Origin: Polynucleobacter wuianus
GTDB taxonomy: Bacteria; Pseudomonadota; Gammaproteobacteria; Burkholderiales; Burkholderiaceae
Assembly (NCBI RefSeq): GCF_001659725.1
Contig: NZ_CP015922.1
Coordinates: 1,860,001 to 1,924,000, forward strand
DNA length: 64,000 bases
Direction: 5' to 3'
Position numbers and translations under genes: made by a program. Positions 16,337 to 24,448 of this stretch are shown piece after piece. How positions within the stretch are numbered: position 1 is the first letter of the stretch; each line of letters opens with the position of its first letter. The notes under the pieces are model-generated. The model saw nothing but the letters and a program-made list of their open reading frames with translations, did not search any database and had not been told where the DNA came from.

Positions 16337-19190
16337 AAAAGAAAACTCTTATCCCGTTAATCTACTAGATACTGCATTTCCTATGCGGGGAGATCTTGCC
16401 AAACGTGAACCCCAATGGGTTTCTCAATGGCAAAAAAATAAGCTCTACGAAAAGATTCGTGCAGCGCATGCAAATCAACCGAAGTTCATCTTGCATGATG
16501 GCCCTCCTTATGCGAACGGTGATATTCATATTGGTCATGCAGTAAACAAGATTCTCAAAGATATGATTGTTAAATCTCGCTGGCTTATGGGCTTTGACTC
16601 TGCCTATGTGCCAGGCTGGGATTGTCATGGCATGCCGATTGAAATTCAGATTGAAAAACAGTTTGGCAAGAACCTGCCCACCGCAGAGGTTCAAGCCAAA
16701 GCGCGTGCCTATGCTCAGGTACAGGTGGATAAGCAAAAGAAAGACTTTGAGCGACTAGGTGTTTTAGGCGACTGGAACAACCCATACCTCACCATGAACT
16801 ATCGCAATGAGGCCGATGAAATCCGCGCCTTGGGCGAGATCTGGAAAAAGGGCTACGTTTTCCGTGGCTTAAAGCCAGTGAACTGGTGCTTTGATTGTGG
16901 CTCCGCTCTAGCAGAAGCTGAAGTGGAATATCAAGACAAAACGGATCCAACCGTTGATGTTGGTTTTGCATTTGATGATGCACAGCGTCCGCAACTTGCA
17001 AAAGCATTTGGGCTCTCAGAACTTCCAAATAAACCTGGTCAGATTGTGATCTGGACAACAACCCCTTGGACCATTCCTGCCAACCAAGCGATGAACGTCC
17101 ACCCAGAGCTAACCTATGCCTTAGTCGATGTTGGCGACAAGTTATTGATTCTCGCAAAAGATCGTGCTGAAACCTGCTTGCAGGACTATGGTCTCGAAGG
17201 CAAAGTGATTGCTACTTGCCTTGGTGCACAGTTAGCAAATATTTCTTTCTGGCACCCGTTAGCATCATTGCATGAAGGATACAAACGTCTCTCGCCAATC
17301 TATCCCGCTGAATATGTCACGCTAGATACCGGTACAGGCATTGTTCACTCTGCGCCTGCCTACGGCGAAGAAGACTTTAAGTCTTGTAAAGCAAACAAAT
17401 TAGCTGACAAAGATATTCTGAATCCAGTCATGGGTAATGGCGTGTATGCATCTGGGTTACCGCTCTTTGCAAACGAATACATCTGGAAAGCCAATCCTAA
17501 GATTGTCGAAGCTATGCGTGAAGCGGGTAGCCTCTTGCGTGACAAAACCTACACCCACTCCTACATGCATTGCTGGCGTCATAAGTCACCGATTATTTAT
17601 CGCGCTACTTCACAGTGGTTTGCCAGCATGGATAAAAAACCATCTGATGGTAAAGCAAGTTTGCGCGAGACCGCGTTAGCTGGTATTGATAGCACCGAAT
17701 TCTTCCCAGCATGGGGTAAACAACGCCTACACAGCATGATTGCCAATCGTCCTGATTGGACTTTATCGCGCCAACGCCAATGGGGCGTACCAATGGCTTT
17801 CTTTGTTCATAAAGAAACGGGTGACCCACATCCACGCACAGTCGAGCTACTAGAAGAAGTTGCCAAGCGTGTAGAAAAGGGTGGTATTGAAGCCTGGCAA
17901 CAATTGGAAGTTTCTGAATTACTTGGTACTGAAGCCGCTCAATATGAAAAGAATCGCGATACCTTAGATGTTTGGTTTGATTCCGGAACAACTCACTGGC
18001 ATGTGATTCGCGGATCCCACCGCGATGAATTGCTTACTGCTGATGCAGAAACTCCAAATGGTCGTTTAGCCGATTTATATCTCGAGGGTTCAGATCAACA
18101 TCGTGGCTGGTTCCACTCTTCATTGTTGACTGGCGCCATGCTCGATGGCAAGCCACCTTACAAAGCGCTCCTGACTCACGGCTTTACTGTGGATGGTCAA
18201 GGCCGCAAGATGAGCAAGTCTGTTGGCAATGTGATCGCCCCTCAACAAGTAGCCGATAAACTCGGTGCTGAAATCATTCGCCTTTGGGTGGCTTCTACTG
18301 ATTACTCTGGTGAGATGACCATCTCAGATGAGATTCTCAAACGGGTTACTGAAAGCTATCGTCGCATTCGTAATACTCTGCGCTTTTTGCTTGCCAACCT
18401 CTCTGATTTTGATTCAAGCAAGCGTGCAATGCCGCCTGAGCAATGGCTTGAGATCGATCGCTATGCGGTCGCACTAGCAAATCAAATCCAGGGCGAAATC
18501 GAGGCGCACTACAAAGCTTATGAGTTTCACCCTGCTGTAGCACGCATGCTGTCGTTCTGCTCGGAAGATTTAGGCGGCTTCTATTTGGATATTCTGAAAG
18601 ATCGCCTCTACACCAGTGCACCTGACTCACCTGATCGTCGTGCCGCACAGAATGCGCTATTCCATATCACCCGCAATCTCTTGAAATGGTTGGCCCCATT
18701 CCTCTCATTTACCGCAGAAGAGGCATGGCAAGATTTTCCTCATGGTTCAGGCAGTAAGCCGTCTGAATCGATCTTCATGGAAGAGTTTGGCACCTTGCCT
18801 ACTATCGCCAACGCTAATGAATTGCTCGCCAAGTGGAATCGCATTCGTGAGATTCGTTCTGAAGTGACCAAAGCGATTGAGGTGGAACGTGAAGCAGGTA
18901 ATGTTGGATCATCCCTGCAGGCGGAGCTCACTATTAAAGTGGGTGATATTGACTTTGCCATCCTACATTCATTAGAGGATGACTTACGTTTTGTAACGAT
19001 CACCTCGAGTGCCAATATTGAGCTCAGTAATGATGGCTTGGAAGTCTTGGTACGTAGTAGCCAATATAAAAAATGTGGTCGCTGCTGGCATCACACTAAA
19101 GATGTAGGTGCCAATGCTGAGCACCCAGAGCTTTGTGGTCGCTGCATTAGCAATCTCTTTGGCGATGGTGATCATCGCCTGTTTGCTTAA
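16329..19190 (+). CDS. ileS: Isoleucine--tRNA ligase
   Basis: Class I synthetase of 953 residues, the usual length. The HIGH motif is at residues 67-70 (YANGDIHIGH), KMSKS at 627-631 (GRKMSKSVGN), the editing domain has IWTTTPWTIPANQAM, and a C-terminal zinc knuckle has Cys916, 919, 936 and 939. The frame is open further upstream, but MSEKENSYPVNLLDTAFPMRGDL is the conserved N-terminus, and its ATG overlaps the ribF stop as ATGTCTGA. It is cotranslated with ribF and followed by lspA after 10 bases. Confidence 0.97.
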   Translation: MSEKENSYPVNLLDTAFPMRGDLAKREPQWVSQWQKNKLYEKIRAAHANQPKFILHDGPPYANGDIHIGHAVNKILKDMIVKSRWLMGFDSAYVPGWDCHGMPIEIQIEKQFGKNLPTAEVQAKARAYAQVQVDKQKKDFERLGVLGDWNNPYLTMNYRNEADEIRALGEIWKKGYVFRGLKPVNWCFDCGSALAEAEVEYQDKTDPTVDVGFAFDDAQRPQLAKAFGLSELPNKPGQIVIWTTTPWTIPANQAMNVHPELTYALVDVGDKLLILAKDRAETCLQDYGLEGKVIATCLGAQLANISFWHPLASLHEGYKRLSPIYPAEYVTLDTGTGIVHSAPAYGEEDFKSCKANKLADKDILNPVMGNGVYASGLPLFANEYIWKANPKIVEAMREAGSLLRDKTYTHSYMHCWRHKSPIIYRATSQWFASMDKKPSDGKASLRETALAGIDSTEFFPAWGKQRLHSMIANRPDWTLSRQRQWGVPMAFFVHKETGDPHPRTVELLEEVAKRVEKGGIEAWQQLEVSELLGTEAAQYEKNRDTLDVWFDSGTTHWHVIRGSHRDELLTADAETPNGRLADLYLEGSDQHRGWFHSSLLTGAMLDGKPPYKALLTHGFTVDGQGRKMSKSVGNVIAPQQVADKLGAEIIRLWVASTDYSGEMTISDEILKRVTESYRRIRNTLRFLLANLSDFDSSKRAMPPEQWLEIDRYAVALANQIQGEIEAHYKAYEFHPAVARMLSFCSEDLGGFYLDILKDRLYTSAPDSPDRRAAQNALFHITRNLLKWLAPFLSFTAEEAWQDFPHGSGSKPSESIFMEEFGTLPTIANANELLAKWNRIREIRSEVTKAIEVEREAGNVGSSLQAELTIKVGDIDFAILHSLEDDLRFVTITSSANIELSNDGLEVLVRSSQYKKCGRCWHHTKDVGANAEHPELCGRCISNLFGDGDHRLFA

Positions 19191-19200
19191 GAAATATCAG

Positions 19201-19689
19201 ATGAGCCTGATCTTTTTGCGCTGCTTAGCCATTGCCACCGTTACCTTGCTGTTAGACCAAGCGAGTAAGTGGCTGGCACTCAGCAACTTGCAAATGGGTA
19301 TTCCAGAATATGTACTACCTTTTCTCAATTGGTTCCTCCTCTTTAATCCAGGTGCGGCATTTTCTTTTCTAGCCCAAGGGACTGGTTGGCAACGTTGGTT
19401 TTTTACTGCACTTGGTTTAGCTGCCTGCACCTACATCGTTATCCTTCTGCGAAAACATCAAGAAGATCGCCTACTATGTGTTGCCCTTAGCTTGATTCTA
19501 GGTGGTGCACTAGGAAATGTATTAGATCGCCTGATGTATGGTGCTGTAGTGGACTTCATTGATATGCACTATGCCAATTGGCACTGGCCAGCATTTAATG
19601 TAGCTGATAGTGCTATTTGTATTGGGGCTGTACTCATCATTTTTGGCGAATTGCATAAGTCATTTGGCAAATCTCCTCAATCCCATTAA
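19201..19689 (+). CDS. lspA: Lipoprotein signal peptidase (signal peptidase II)
   Basis: Inner-membrane aspartyl protease of 162 residues that removes signal peptides from diacylglyceryl-modified prolipoproteins. Four hydrophobic segments are visible. The two catalytic aspartates are in VVDFID (Asp118) and FNVADS (Asp136), and FNPGAAFSFLA and GGALGNVLDRL are family motifs. I use the ATG at 19201, ten bases after ileS, since the family begins close to TLLLDQASKW. The LivJ binding protein and other lipoproteins would be substrates. Confidence 0.95.
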   Translation: MSLIFLRCLAIATVTLLLDQASKWLALSNLQMGIPEYVLPFLNWFLLFNPGAAFSFLAQGTGWQRWFFTALGLAACTYIVILLRKHQEDRLLCVALSLILGGALGNVLDRLMYGAVVDFIDMHYANWHWPAFNVADSAICIGAVLIIFGELHKSFGKSPQSH

Positions 19690-19698
19690 GCTGGCGCC

Positions 19699-20910
19699 AT
19701 GCAATCACTTTTAAATAAGAAAATCGTTCTAGGCATCTCTGGTGGCATTGCTGCTTATAAGACGCCAGAGCTGGCACGCCTTCTCATGCAAGAAGGCGCC
19801 TCTGTACAAGTGGTGATGACCGAATCTGCGCAACAATTTGTTACCCCCGTTACTATGCAGGCCCTCACAGGAAATCCTGTTTATACAAGTCAATGGGATA
19901 GCAGTATTAGCAACAATATGGCTCATATAGAGCTATCACGCTCCGCAGACATTATCCTAATCGCACCAACTAGCGCTGATTTAATGGCAAAACTATCTCT
20001 TGGTTTAGCGGATGATCTATTGAGTACGCTTTGCTTAGCGAGAGATTGCCCTTTGCTTTTAGCTCCAGCCATGAATAGGCAAATGTGGGAGCATGCCGCA
20101 ACAAAACGAAGTGTAGAACGCCTTGAAAAAGATGGCGTGAACCTTCTTGGTCCAGCTAGTGGCTTTCAGGCTTGTGGCGAAGTGGGTATGGGCAGAATGC
20201 TAGAGCCAACAGAAATTTGTGAGCAGCTTGTTTCTTTCTTTCAAAAAAAGGTGCTGGCTGGTAAAAAAGTCTTAATCACAGCAGGTCCCACCTTCGAAGC
20301 GATTGATCCTGTTCGTGGCATTACCAATCACAGCTCCGGTAAGATGGGCTTTGCAATTGCACGCGCTGCAGTTGAAGCAGGTGCTCAGGTTCATTTGATC
20401 GCAGGTCCTTGCGACCTTGAAACTCCCCTGGCGGCCACTGGCAAGATTACGCGTACCGATGTAGTGAGTGCTAAAGAAATGCATGCCGCTACTATTCAAG
20501 CAAGTGATAGCGATATTTTCTTTGCGGTTGCTGCAGTAGCAGACTGGAGTGTTGCTAAACCCGCCAAAGAAAAGATTAAACGCCAGAGTCAAAAAGCGCC
20601 CGACCTAGCATTTGTAGCAAATCCTGACATCTTGTTAGATATGGCCAAGTCCGTCAAAACTAAAGCAGGTAAACCTTACCCATATTGCGTTGGCTTTGCC
20701 GCGGAGTCCACCAACCTAGAGGCGCATGCGAAAGAGAAACTACAGCGCAAAGGTATTCCGATGATTGTTGGCAATATTGGTCCCGAGACTTTTGGTAGCG
20801 ACCTTAATCAATTACTCATTATTGATGCTCAGGGTAGCAAAAAATTAGCCAAAGCTGAAAAGCTGCAACTCGCACGGCAACTCATTGAGCTCATTGCTAA
20901 AAAAATATAA
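19699..20910 (+). CDS. coaBC: Phosphopantothenoylcysteine decarboxylase / phosphopantothenate--cysteine ligase
   Basis: Bifunctional coenzyme A enzyme of 403 residues. The N-terminal CoaC flavoprotein has ISGGIAAYK, the active His in MAHIELSRSADIILIAPTSA, the PAMNRQMW motif and the active Cys in GFQACGEVGMGRM. The C-terminal CoaB ligase has ITAGPTFEAIDPVRGITNHSSGKMG. Together they make 4'-phosphopantetheine from phosphopantothenate and cysteine. panB, an earlier enzyme of the same pathway, is at 43.7 kb. It is followed by dut, a widespread coaBC-dut pairing. Confidence 0.96.
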   Translation: MQSLLNKKIVLGISGGIAAYKTPELARLLMQEGASVQVVMTESAQQFVTPVTMQALTGNPVYTSQWDSSISNNMAHIELSRSADIILIAPTSADLMAKLSLGLADDLLSTLCLARDCPLLLAPAMNRQMWEHAATKRSVERLEKDGVNLLGPASGFQACGEVGMGRMLEPTEICEQLVSFFQKKVLAGKKVLITAGPTFEAIDPVRGITNHSSGKMGFAIARAAVEAGAQVHLIAGPCDLETPLAATGKITRTDVVSAKEMHAATIQASDSDIFFAVAAVADWSVAKPAKEKIKRQSQKAPDLAFVANPDILLDMAKSVKTKAGKPYPYCVGFAAESTNLEAHAKEKLQRKGIPMIVGNIGPETFGSDLNQLLIIDAQGSKKLAKAEKLQLARQLIELIAKKI

Positions 20911-20960
20911 ATTCTTCTTTCCAATCTCAGTCTGAACCTTTACCGGCATTAGGAACTTTC

Positions 20961-21410
20961 ATGCAATCTCTACAAGTCAAAATTCTCGATGAACGTATGC
21001 GCGATCAACTGCCTGCTTATGGCACGCCAGGTAGTGCTGGATTAGATCTTCGGGCATGCATCGATGAAACGATTGAAATTGCACCAGGCCAAACTGTATT
21101 AGTACCAACAGGTTTAGCAATCTATGTTGAAGATCCTCGTTATGCAGCTTTTATTCTGCCGCGCTCTGGGCTTGGCCATAAGCACGGAATTGTGCTTGGT
21201 AACCTCGTTGGCCTAATAGATTCTGATTACCAGGGACAACTGATGGTTAGCACCTGGAATCGAGGATCTACTCCATTCAAATTAGAGCCGATGGAGCGCT
21301 TAGCGCAACTCGTCGTCATGCCTGTTCAGCAAGTAGAGCTCAAAGTAGTTGAAGAATTTACAGAGAGCAGTCGTGGCGCTGGCGGCTTTGGTAGCACTGG
21401 GCGAGCTTAA
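20961..21410 (+). CDS. dut: dUTP diphosphatase
   Basis: Trimeric dUTPase of 149 residues that hydrolyses dUTP to dUMP and keeps uracil out of DNA. The five motifs are visible, including GSAGLDLRA, PRSGLGHKHGIVLGNLVGLIDSDYQG and the C-terminal RGAGGFGSTG that closes over the nucleotide. It lies 50 bases after coaBC. Its TAA stop is part of a TTAA palindrome that also supplies the stop of the convergent symporter gene. Confidence 0.97.
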   Translation: MQSLQVKILDERMRDQLPAYGTPGSAGLDLRACIDETIEIAPGQTVLVPTGLAIYVEDPRYAAFILPRSGLGHKHGIVLGNLVGLIDSDYQGQLMVSTWNRGSTPFKLEPMERLAQLVVMPVQQVELKVVEEFTESSRGAGGFGSTGRA

Positions 21411-22651
21411 GAGCGATGCCCATGCTCATCTAACTCGCCTTCCCACTTAGAGATCACGGCCGTAGCTAAGCCGTTACCCAACACATTTGTAGCAGAACGA
21501 GCCATGTCCAAGAAATGATCGATTCCCAAGATCAGCAATACACCCGCTTCAGGTAAATTAAATTGAGAAAGTGTCGCCGCAATAACTACTAAGGATGCAC
21601 GTGGTACACCAGCAATGCCCTTAGAGGTAATCATCAAGACCAGTAACATCAAAAGCTGCTGCGATAAAGGCATCTCAATTCCATATACCTGTGCAATAAA
21701 GATGGCGGCAAATGAGCAGTACATCATGGAGCCATCTAAATTAAAGGAATAACCTACGGGTAGTACAAAAGAGGCAATTTTATTTTTGCAACCAAAGCGC
21801 TCAACCTGCTCCAGTGTCATCGGGTAAGCAGCTTCAGAACTAGCAGTGGTGAAGGCCAACAAAATCGGCTGGCGCAACATCGAAACTAAATGAAATGCGC
21901 GCCTTTTAAGGACAAGTGAGCTAAGTAGAATAATAACCACCCAGAGCATCAAAATGGATGCGTAGAAGCTAGCCATAAACTTGCCGTAGGTAAATAAAAT
22001 ATCTAGACCGTTTTCCGCTATCACCGACGAGACGGCAGCAAAAACTGCTACTGGAGCAAACTTCATTACTGCAGTAGTGATCTTGAGCATAATGTGAGAG
22101 AGCATGTCTAGATTGCGTATGAACTCTTCTGCTCGCTCACCAAAACTACCTGCAGCAACTCCAAAAAAGATCGCAAAGACTACGATTTGTAAGATTTCGT
22201 TCTTGCCCATCGCATCGAAGATGCTGCTTGGGAAGATATGCTGGAAAAATTCACGGATATTAAAGCCGCTCTTATCTAGCCCCGTACTGGCAGTGACCTC
22301 TGGGATCGGCAAGTTAACACCCACTCCTGGATCAAGCAGATTCACCATCAATAAACCTAGCAATAAAGAGACTAGGGACATAGAGATAAACCAACTAAAT
22401 GTTTTTAAGCCTACGCGACCTATAGCAGATGCATCTCCCATACGCGCAATACCTACCACCAAAGTACTAAAGACCAATGGCGCAATGATCATCTTAATCA
22501 GGCGCAAGAAGATATCCGTTAGCACAGAGATATATTCAACATACTGAATCGCAAACCCTGAAGCCGATCCGAAGTAATGAACAAGATAGCCACTGATGAT
22601 CCCTAGGATCATGGCGCCAAGAATAAAGTGGGTCAGTTTTTTTGACGACAT
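21407..22651 (-). CDS. Dicarboxylate/amino acid:cation symporter (DAACS family)
   Basis: Inner-membrane secondary transporter of 414 residues with about eight hydrophobic segments. Family marks are MIIAPLVFSTLVVGIA, the serine-rich AFTTASSEAAYPMTLEQVERFG re-entrant loop, FVLPVGYSFNLDGSMMY, and DHFLDMARSATNVLGNGLAT with the substrate-binding Asp/Arg/Asn residues. Members carry glutamate, aspartate or C4-dicarboxylates with H+ or Na+. It lies 12 bases downstream of aspartase on the same strand. The pair would fit import of aspartate or exchange of C4 acids, which is inference. GltP versus DctA cannot be decided by eye. Confidence 0.9.
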   Translation of the reverse strand: MSSKKLTHFILGAMILGIISGYLVHYFGSASGFAIQYVEYISVLTDIFLRLIKMIIAPLVFSTLVVGIARMGDASAIGRVGLKTFSWFISMSLVSLLLGLLMVNLLDPGVGVNLPIPEVTASTGLDKSGFNIREFFQHIFPSSIFDAMGKNEILQIVVFAIFFGVAAGSFGERAEEFIRNLDMLSHIMLKITTAVMKFAPVAVFAAVSSVIAENGLDILFTYGKFMASFYASILMLWVVIILLSSLVLKRRAFHLVSMLRQPILLAFTTASSEAAYPMTLEQVERFGCKNKIASFVLPVGYSFNLDGSMMYCSFAAIFIAQVYGIEMPLSQQLLMLLVLMITSKGIAGVPRASLVVIAATLSQFNLPEAGVLLILGIDHFLDMARSATNVLGNGLATAVISKWEGELDEHGHRS

Positions 22652-22663
22652 GAATTTCCTTGT

Positions 22664-24073
22664 TTATTTAGACTGAATGCCAGGAGATGTTAATACGGCA
22701 GGGCTCAGAATCTGATCTAGCGTTTCTTTATCCATCAGACCAAGCTCCAATACCAAATCAGCGACAGAGCAATTTTCTTGAAGTGCCCTTTTCGCAATCA
22801 TGGTGGCATTCTCATACCCGAGATAGGGATTTAATGCTGTTGCAAGTCCGGCCGAAGTGCGCACGCGCTCGGCTAATACCTCACGATTGGCAGTAATACC
22901 AATAACGCAATGTGTTTTTAAGGTATTACAACCCGCACTGAGATGCTCAATGCTCTTAAAAAGACTATGCGCAATAATCGGCTCAAACGCGTTCAGCTGT
23001 AGCTGCCCGCCTTCAGCGGCCATGGTGATCGTGACATCGTTACCAATCACCTCAAAAGCAATTTGATTCACCACTTCTGGAATCACAGGATTGACCTTAC
23101 CCGGCATGATAGAAGAACCAGCAGCTCGTGGTGGCAGGCGAATTTCATTCAAGCCCGCCTGTGGCCCGCTAGATAGCAAGCGTAGATCATTACAAATTTT
23201 CGATAGCTTAACTGCAATACGCTTGAGTACCCCAGACAACTGAACAAATGCGCCACAGTCCTGAGTTGCCTCAATCAGATTCGGAGAAATCACCACGTCT
23301 ACCCCAGAAATCTTTTTGAGATTCGCAATCGCTAACTTTGCGTAGCCGACATCGGTATTGATCCCTGTTCCAATCGCTGTCGCGCCTAAGTTAATCTCCG
23401 CTATCAATGAAACCGCCTCCTTGAGGCGCTCTTCATCCTCTCGGATCATGACAGCATAGGTCGAAAACTCTTGACCCAAAGTCATTGGAACTGCATCTTG
23501 TAATTGAGTTCTACCAATCTTCAGAATATCTTTGAACTCCTCAGCCTTATCGGCAAAGGCCTGACTTAAGGAAGCCATTGCCTTCAGCAAGGTGGGTATT
23601 GCTAAGCATGTTGCTAGGCGCAAGGAAGTGGGATAGACATCATTCGTACTCTGAGACATATTGACATCATTAATGGGGTGCAGTTTGGAATAGTCGCCTT
23701 TGGCATAACCCAAGATTTCTAGAGCACGATTCGCAATGACTTCATTGGCATTCATATTGGTTGATGTACCTGCACCACCTTGGATGACATCAACCACAAA
23801 CTGATCATGCAGTTTGCCAGACTCAATTTCATGACATGCCTTAATGATGGCTTCCGCTTTCTTTGCATCCAAATGGCCAAGCTCCAGGTTCGCTTTTGCT
23901 GCGGCCTCTTTGACATAGGCTAAAGATTTAATGAGGTCCGAATATTCACCAATCACCTTGCCAGTAATAGGGTAGTTCTCTATCGCTCTTAGCGTATGAA
24001 TCCCCCAATATGCATCCGCAGGCACTTGGGCATCCCCCAGAAGATCGTGCTCTGGACGAGTGGAATTAGTCAT
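22664..24073 (-). CDS. aspA: Aspartate ammonia-lyase
   Basis: Fumarase/aspartase superfamily enzyme of 469 residues, deaminating L-aspartate to fumarate. The signature GSSIMPGKVNPVIPEVVNQ is intact, and QGGAGTSTNMNANEVIANRALE and DVNMSQSTNDVYPTSLRLA match aspartase rather than fumarase (which has related but distinct residues). The frame extends 17 codons upstream, but a GGAGA lies just before the ATG at 24073 and family proteins start near MTNSTRPEHDLLGD. It is followed by a DAACS-family symporter. Confidence 0.88.
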   Translation of the reverse strand: MTNSTRPEHDLLGDAQVPADAYWGIHTLRAIENYPITGKVIGEYSDLIKSLAYVKEAAAKANLELGHLDAKKAEAIIKACHEIESGKLHDQFVVDVIQGGAGTSTNMNANEVIANRALEILGYAKGDYSKLHPINDVNMSQSTNDVYPTSLRLATCLAIPTLLKAMASLSQAFADKAEEFKDILKIGRTQLQDAVPMTLGQEFSTYAVMIREDEERLKEAVSLIAEINLGATAIGTGINTDVGYAKLAIANLKKISGVDVVISPNLIEATQDCGAFVQLSGVLKRIAVKLSKICNDLRLLSSGPQAGLNEIRLPPRAAGSSIMPGKVNPVIPEVVNQIAFEVIGNDVTITMAAEGGQLQLNAFEPIIAHSLFKSIEHLSAGCNTLKTHCVIGITANREVLAERVRTSAGLATALNPYLGYENATMIAKRALQENCSVADLVLELGLMDKETLDQILSPAVLTSPGIQSK

Positions 24074-24135
24074 GTCATTCTCCATTAAAGATAGCTTCAA
24101 TTTATCACCAAATACCAAACCCACCTCAATATGGC

Positions 24136-24160
24136 AAAGAAAAAGCCACCCGAGGGTGGC
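24136..24160 (-). terminator. Terminator downstream of the small basic protein gene
   Basis: GCCACC (24145-24150) and GGTGGC (24155-24160) pair around the loop CGAG. On the minus strand the hairpin is followed by TTTTTCTTT. It ends the 24184-24420 transcript before aspA. It closely resembles the terminator split by the insertion sequence near 28.9/30.4 kb. Confidence 0.85.
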
Positions 24161-24183
24161 CTTTTCCTGAAGAATATTTCTAC

Positions 24184-24420
24184 TTATTTACGAATATGTG
24201 CATGACGGGCAGCATCTTGTGACATACCTGCGCCCTTGCCTTCACGAGACTCTTTTTCAGCAGTAATTTCTTTGCGACGCTCTTTGCATGAACCAGCAAT
24301 CTCTTGCAAAGCCTTGCGAGCACGGGCGGCAGAAGCCTTAATTCCCTTACCTTGAAACTTTTCATTTTCAGCTTTGTACGTTTCAAAAGCTTCGAGTAAT
24401 TTATCGTGATGGTGGGACAT
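24184..24420 (-). CDS. Small basic conserved hypothetical protein, histone H1-like in character
   Basis: Protein of 78 residues, rich in Lys, Arg, Ala and Glu and predicted almost wholly helical: an N-terminal SHHHDKLLEAFETYKAENEKF, a central ASAARARKALQEIAG and a C-terminal ERRKEITAEKESREGKG. The alternation of basic helix residues recalls the N-terminal helices of bacterial H1-like (Hc1-type) proteins, but I cannot confirm homology. It has a strong AAGGAAA ribosome binding site and its own terminator, so it is a real and probably well-expressed monocistronic gene. A nucleoid or RNA-binding role is a guess. Confidence 0.7.
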   Translation of the reverse strand: MSHHHDKLLEAFETYKAENEKFQGKGIKASAARARKALQEIAGSCKERRKEITAEKESREGKGAGMSQDAARHAHIRK

Positions 24421-24448
24421 ATTTTCCTTTTGTTGATGAGGCTGTTGT

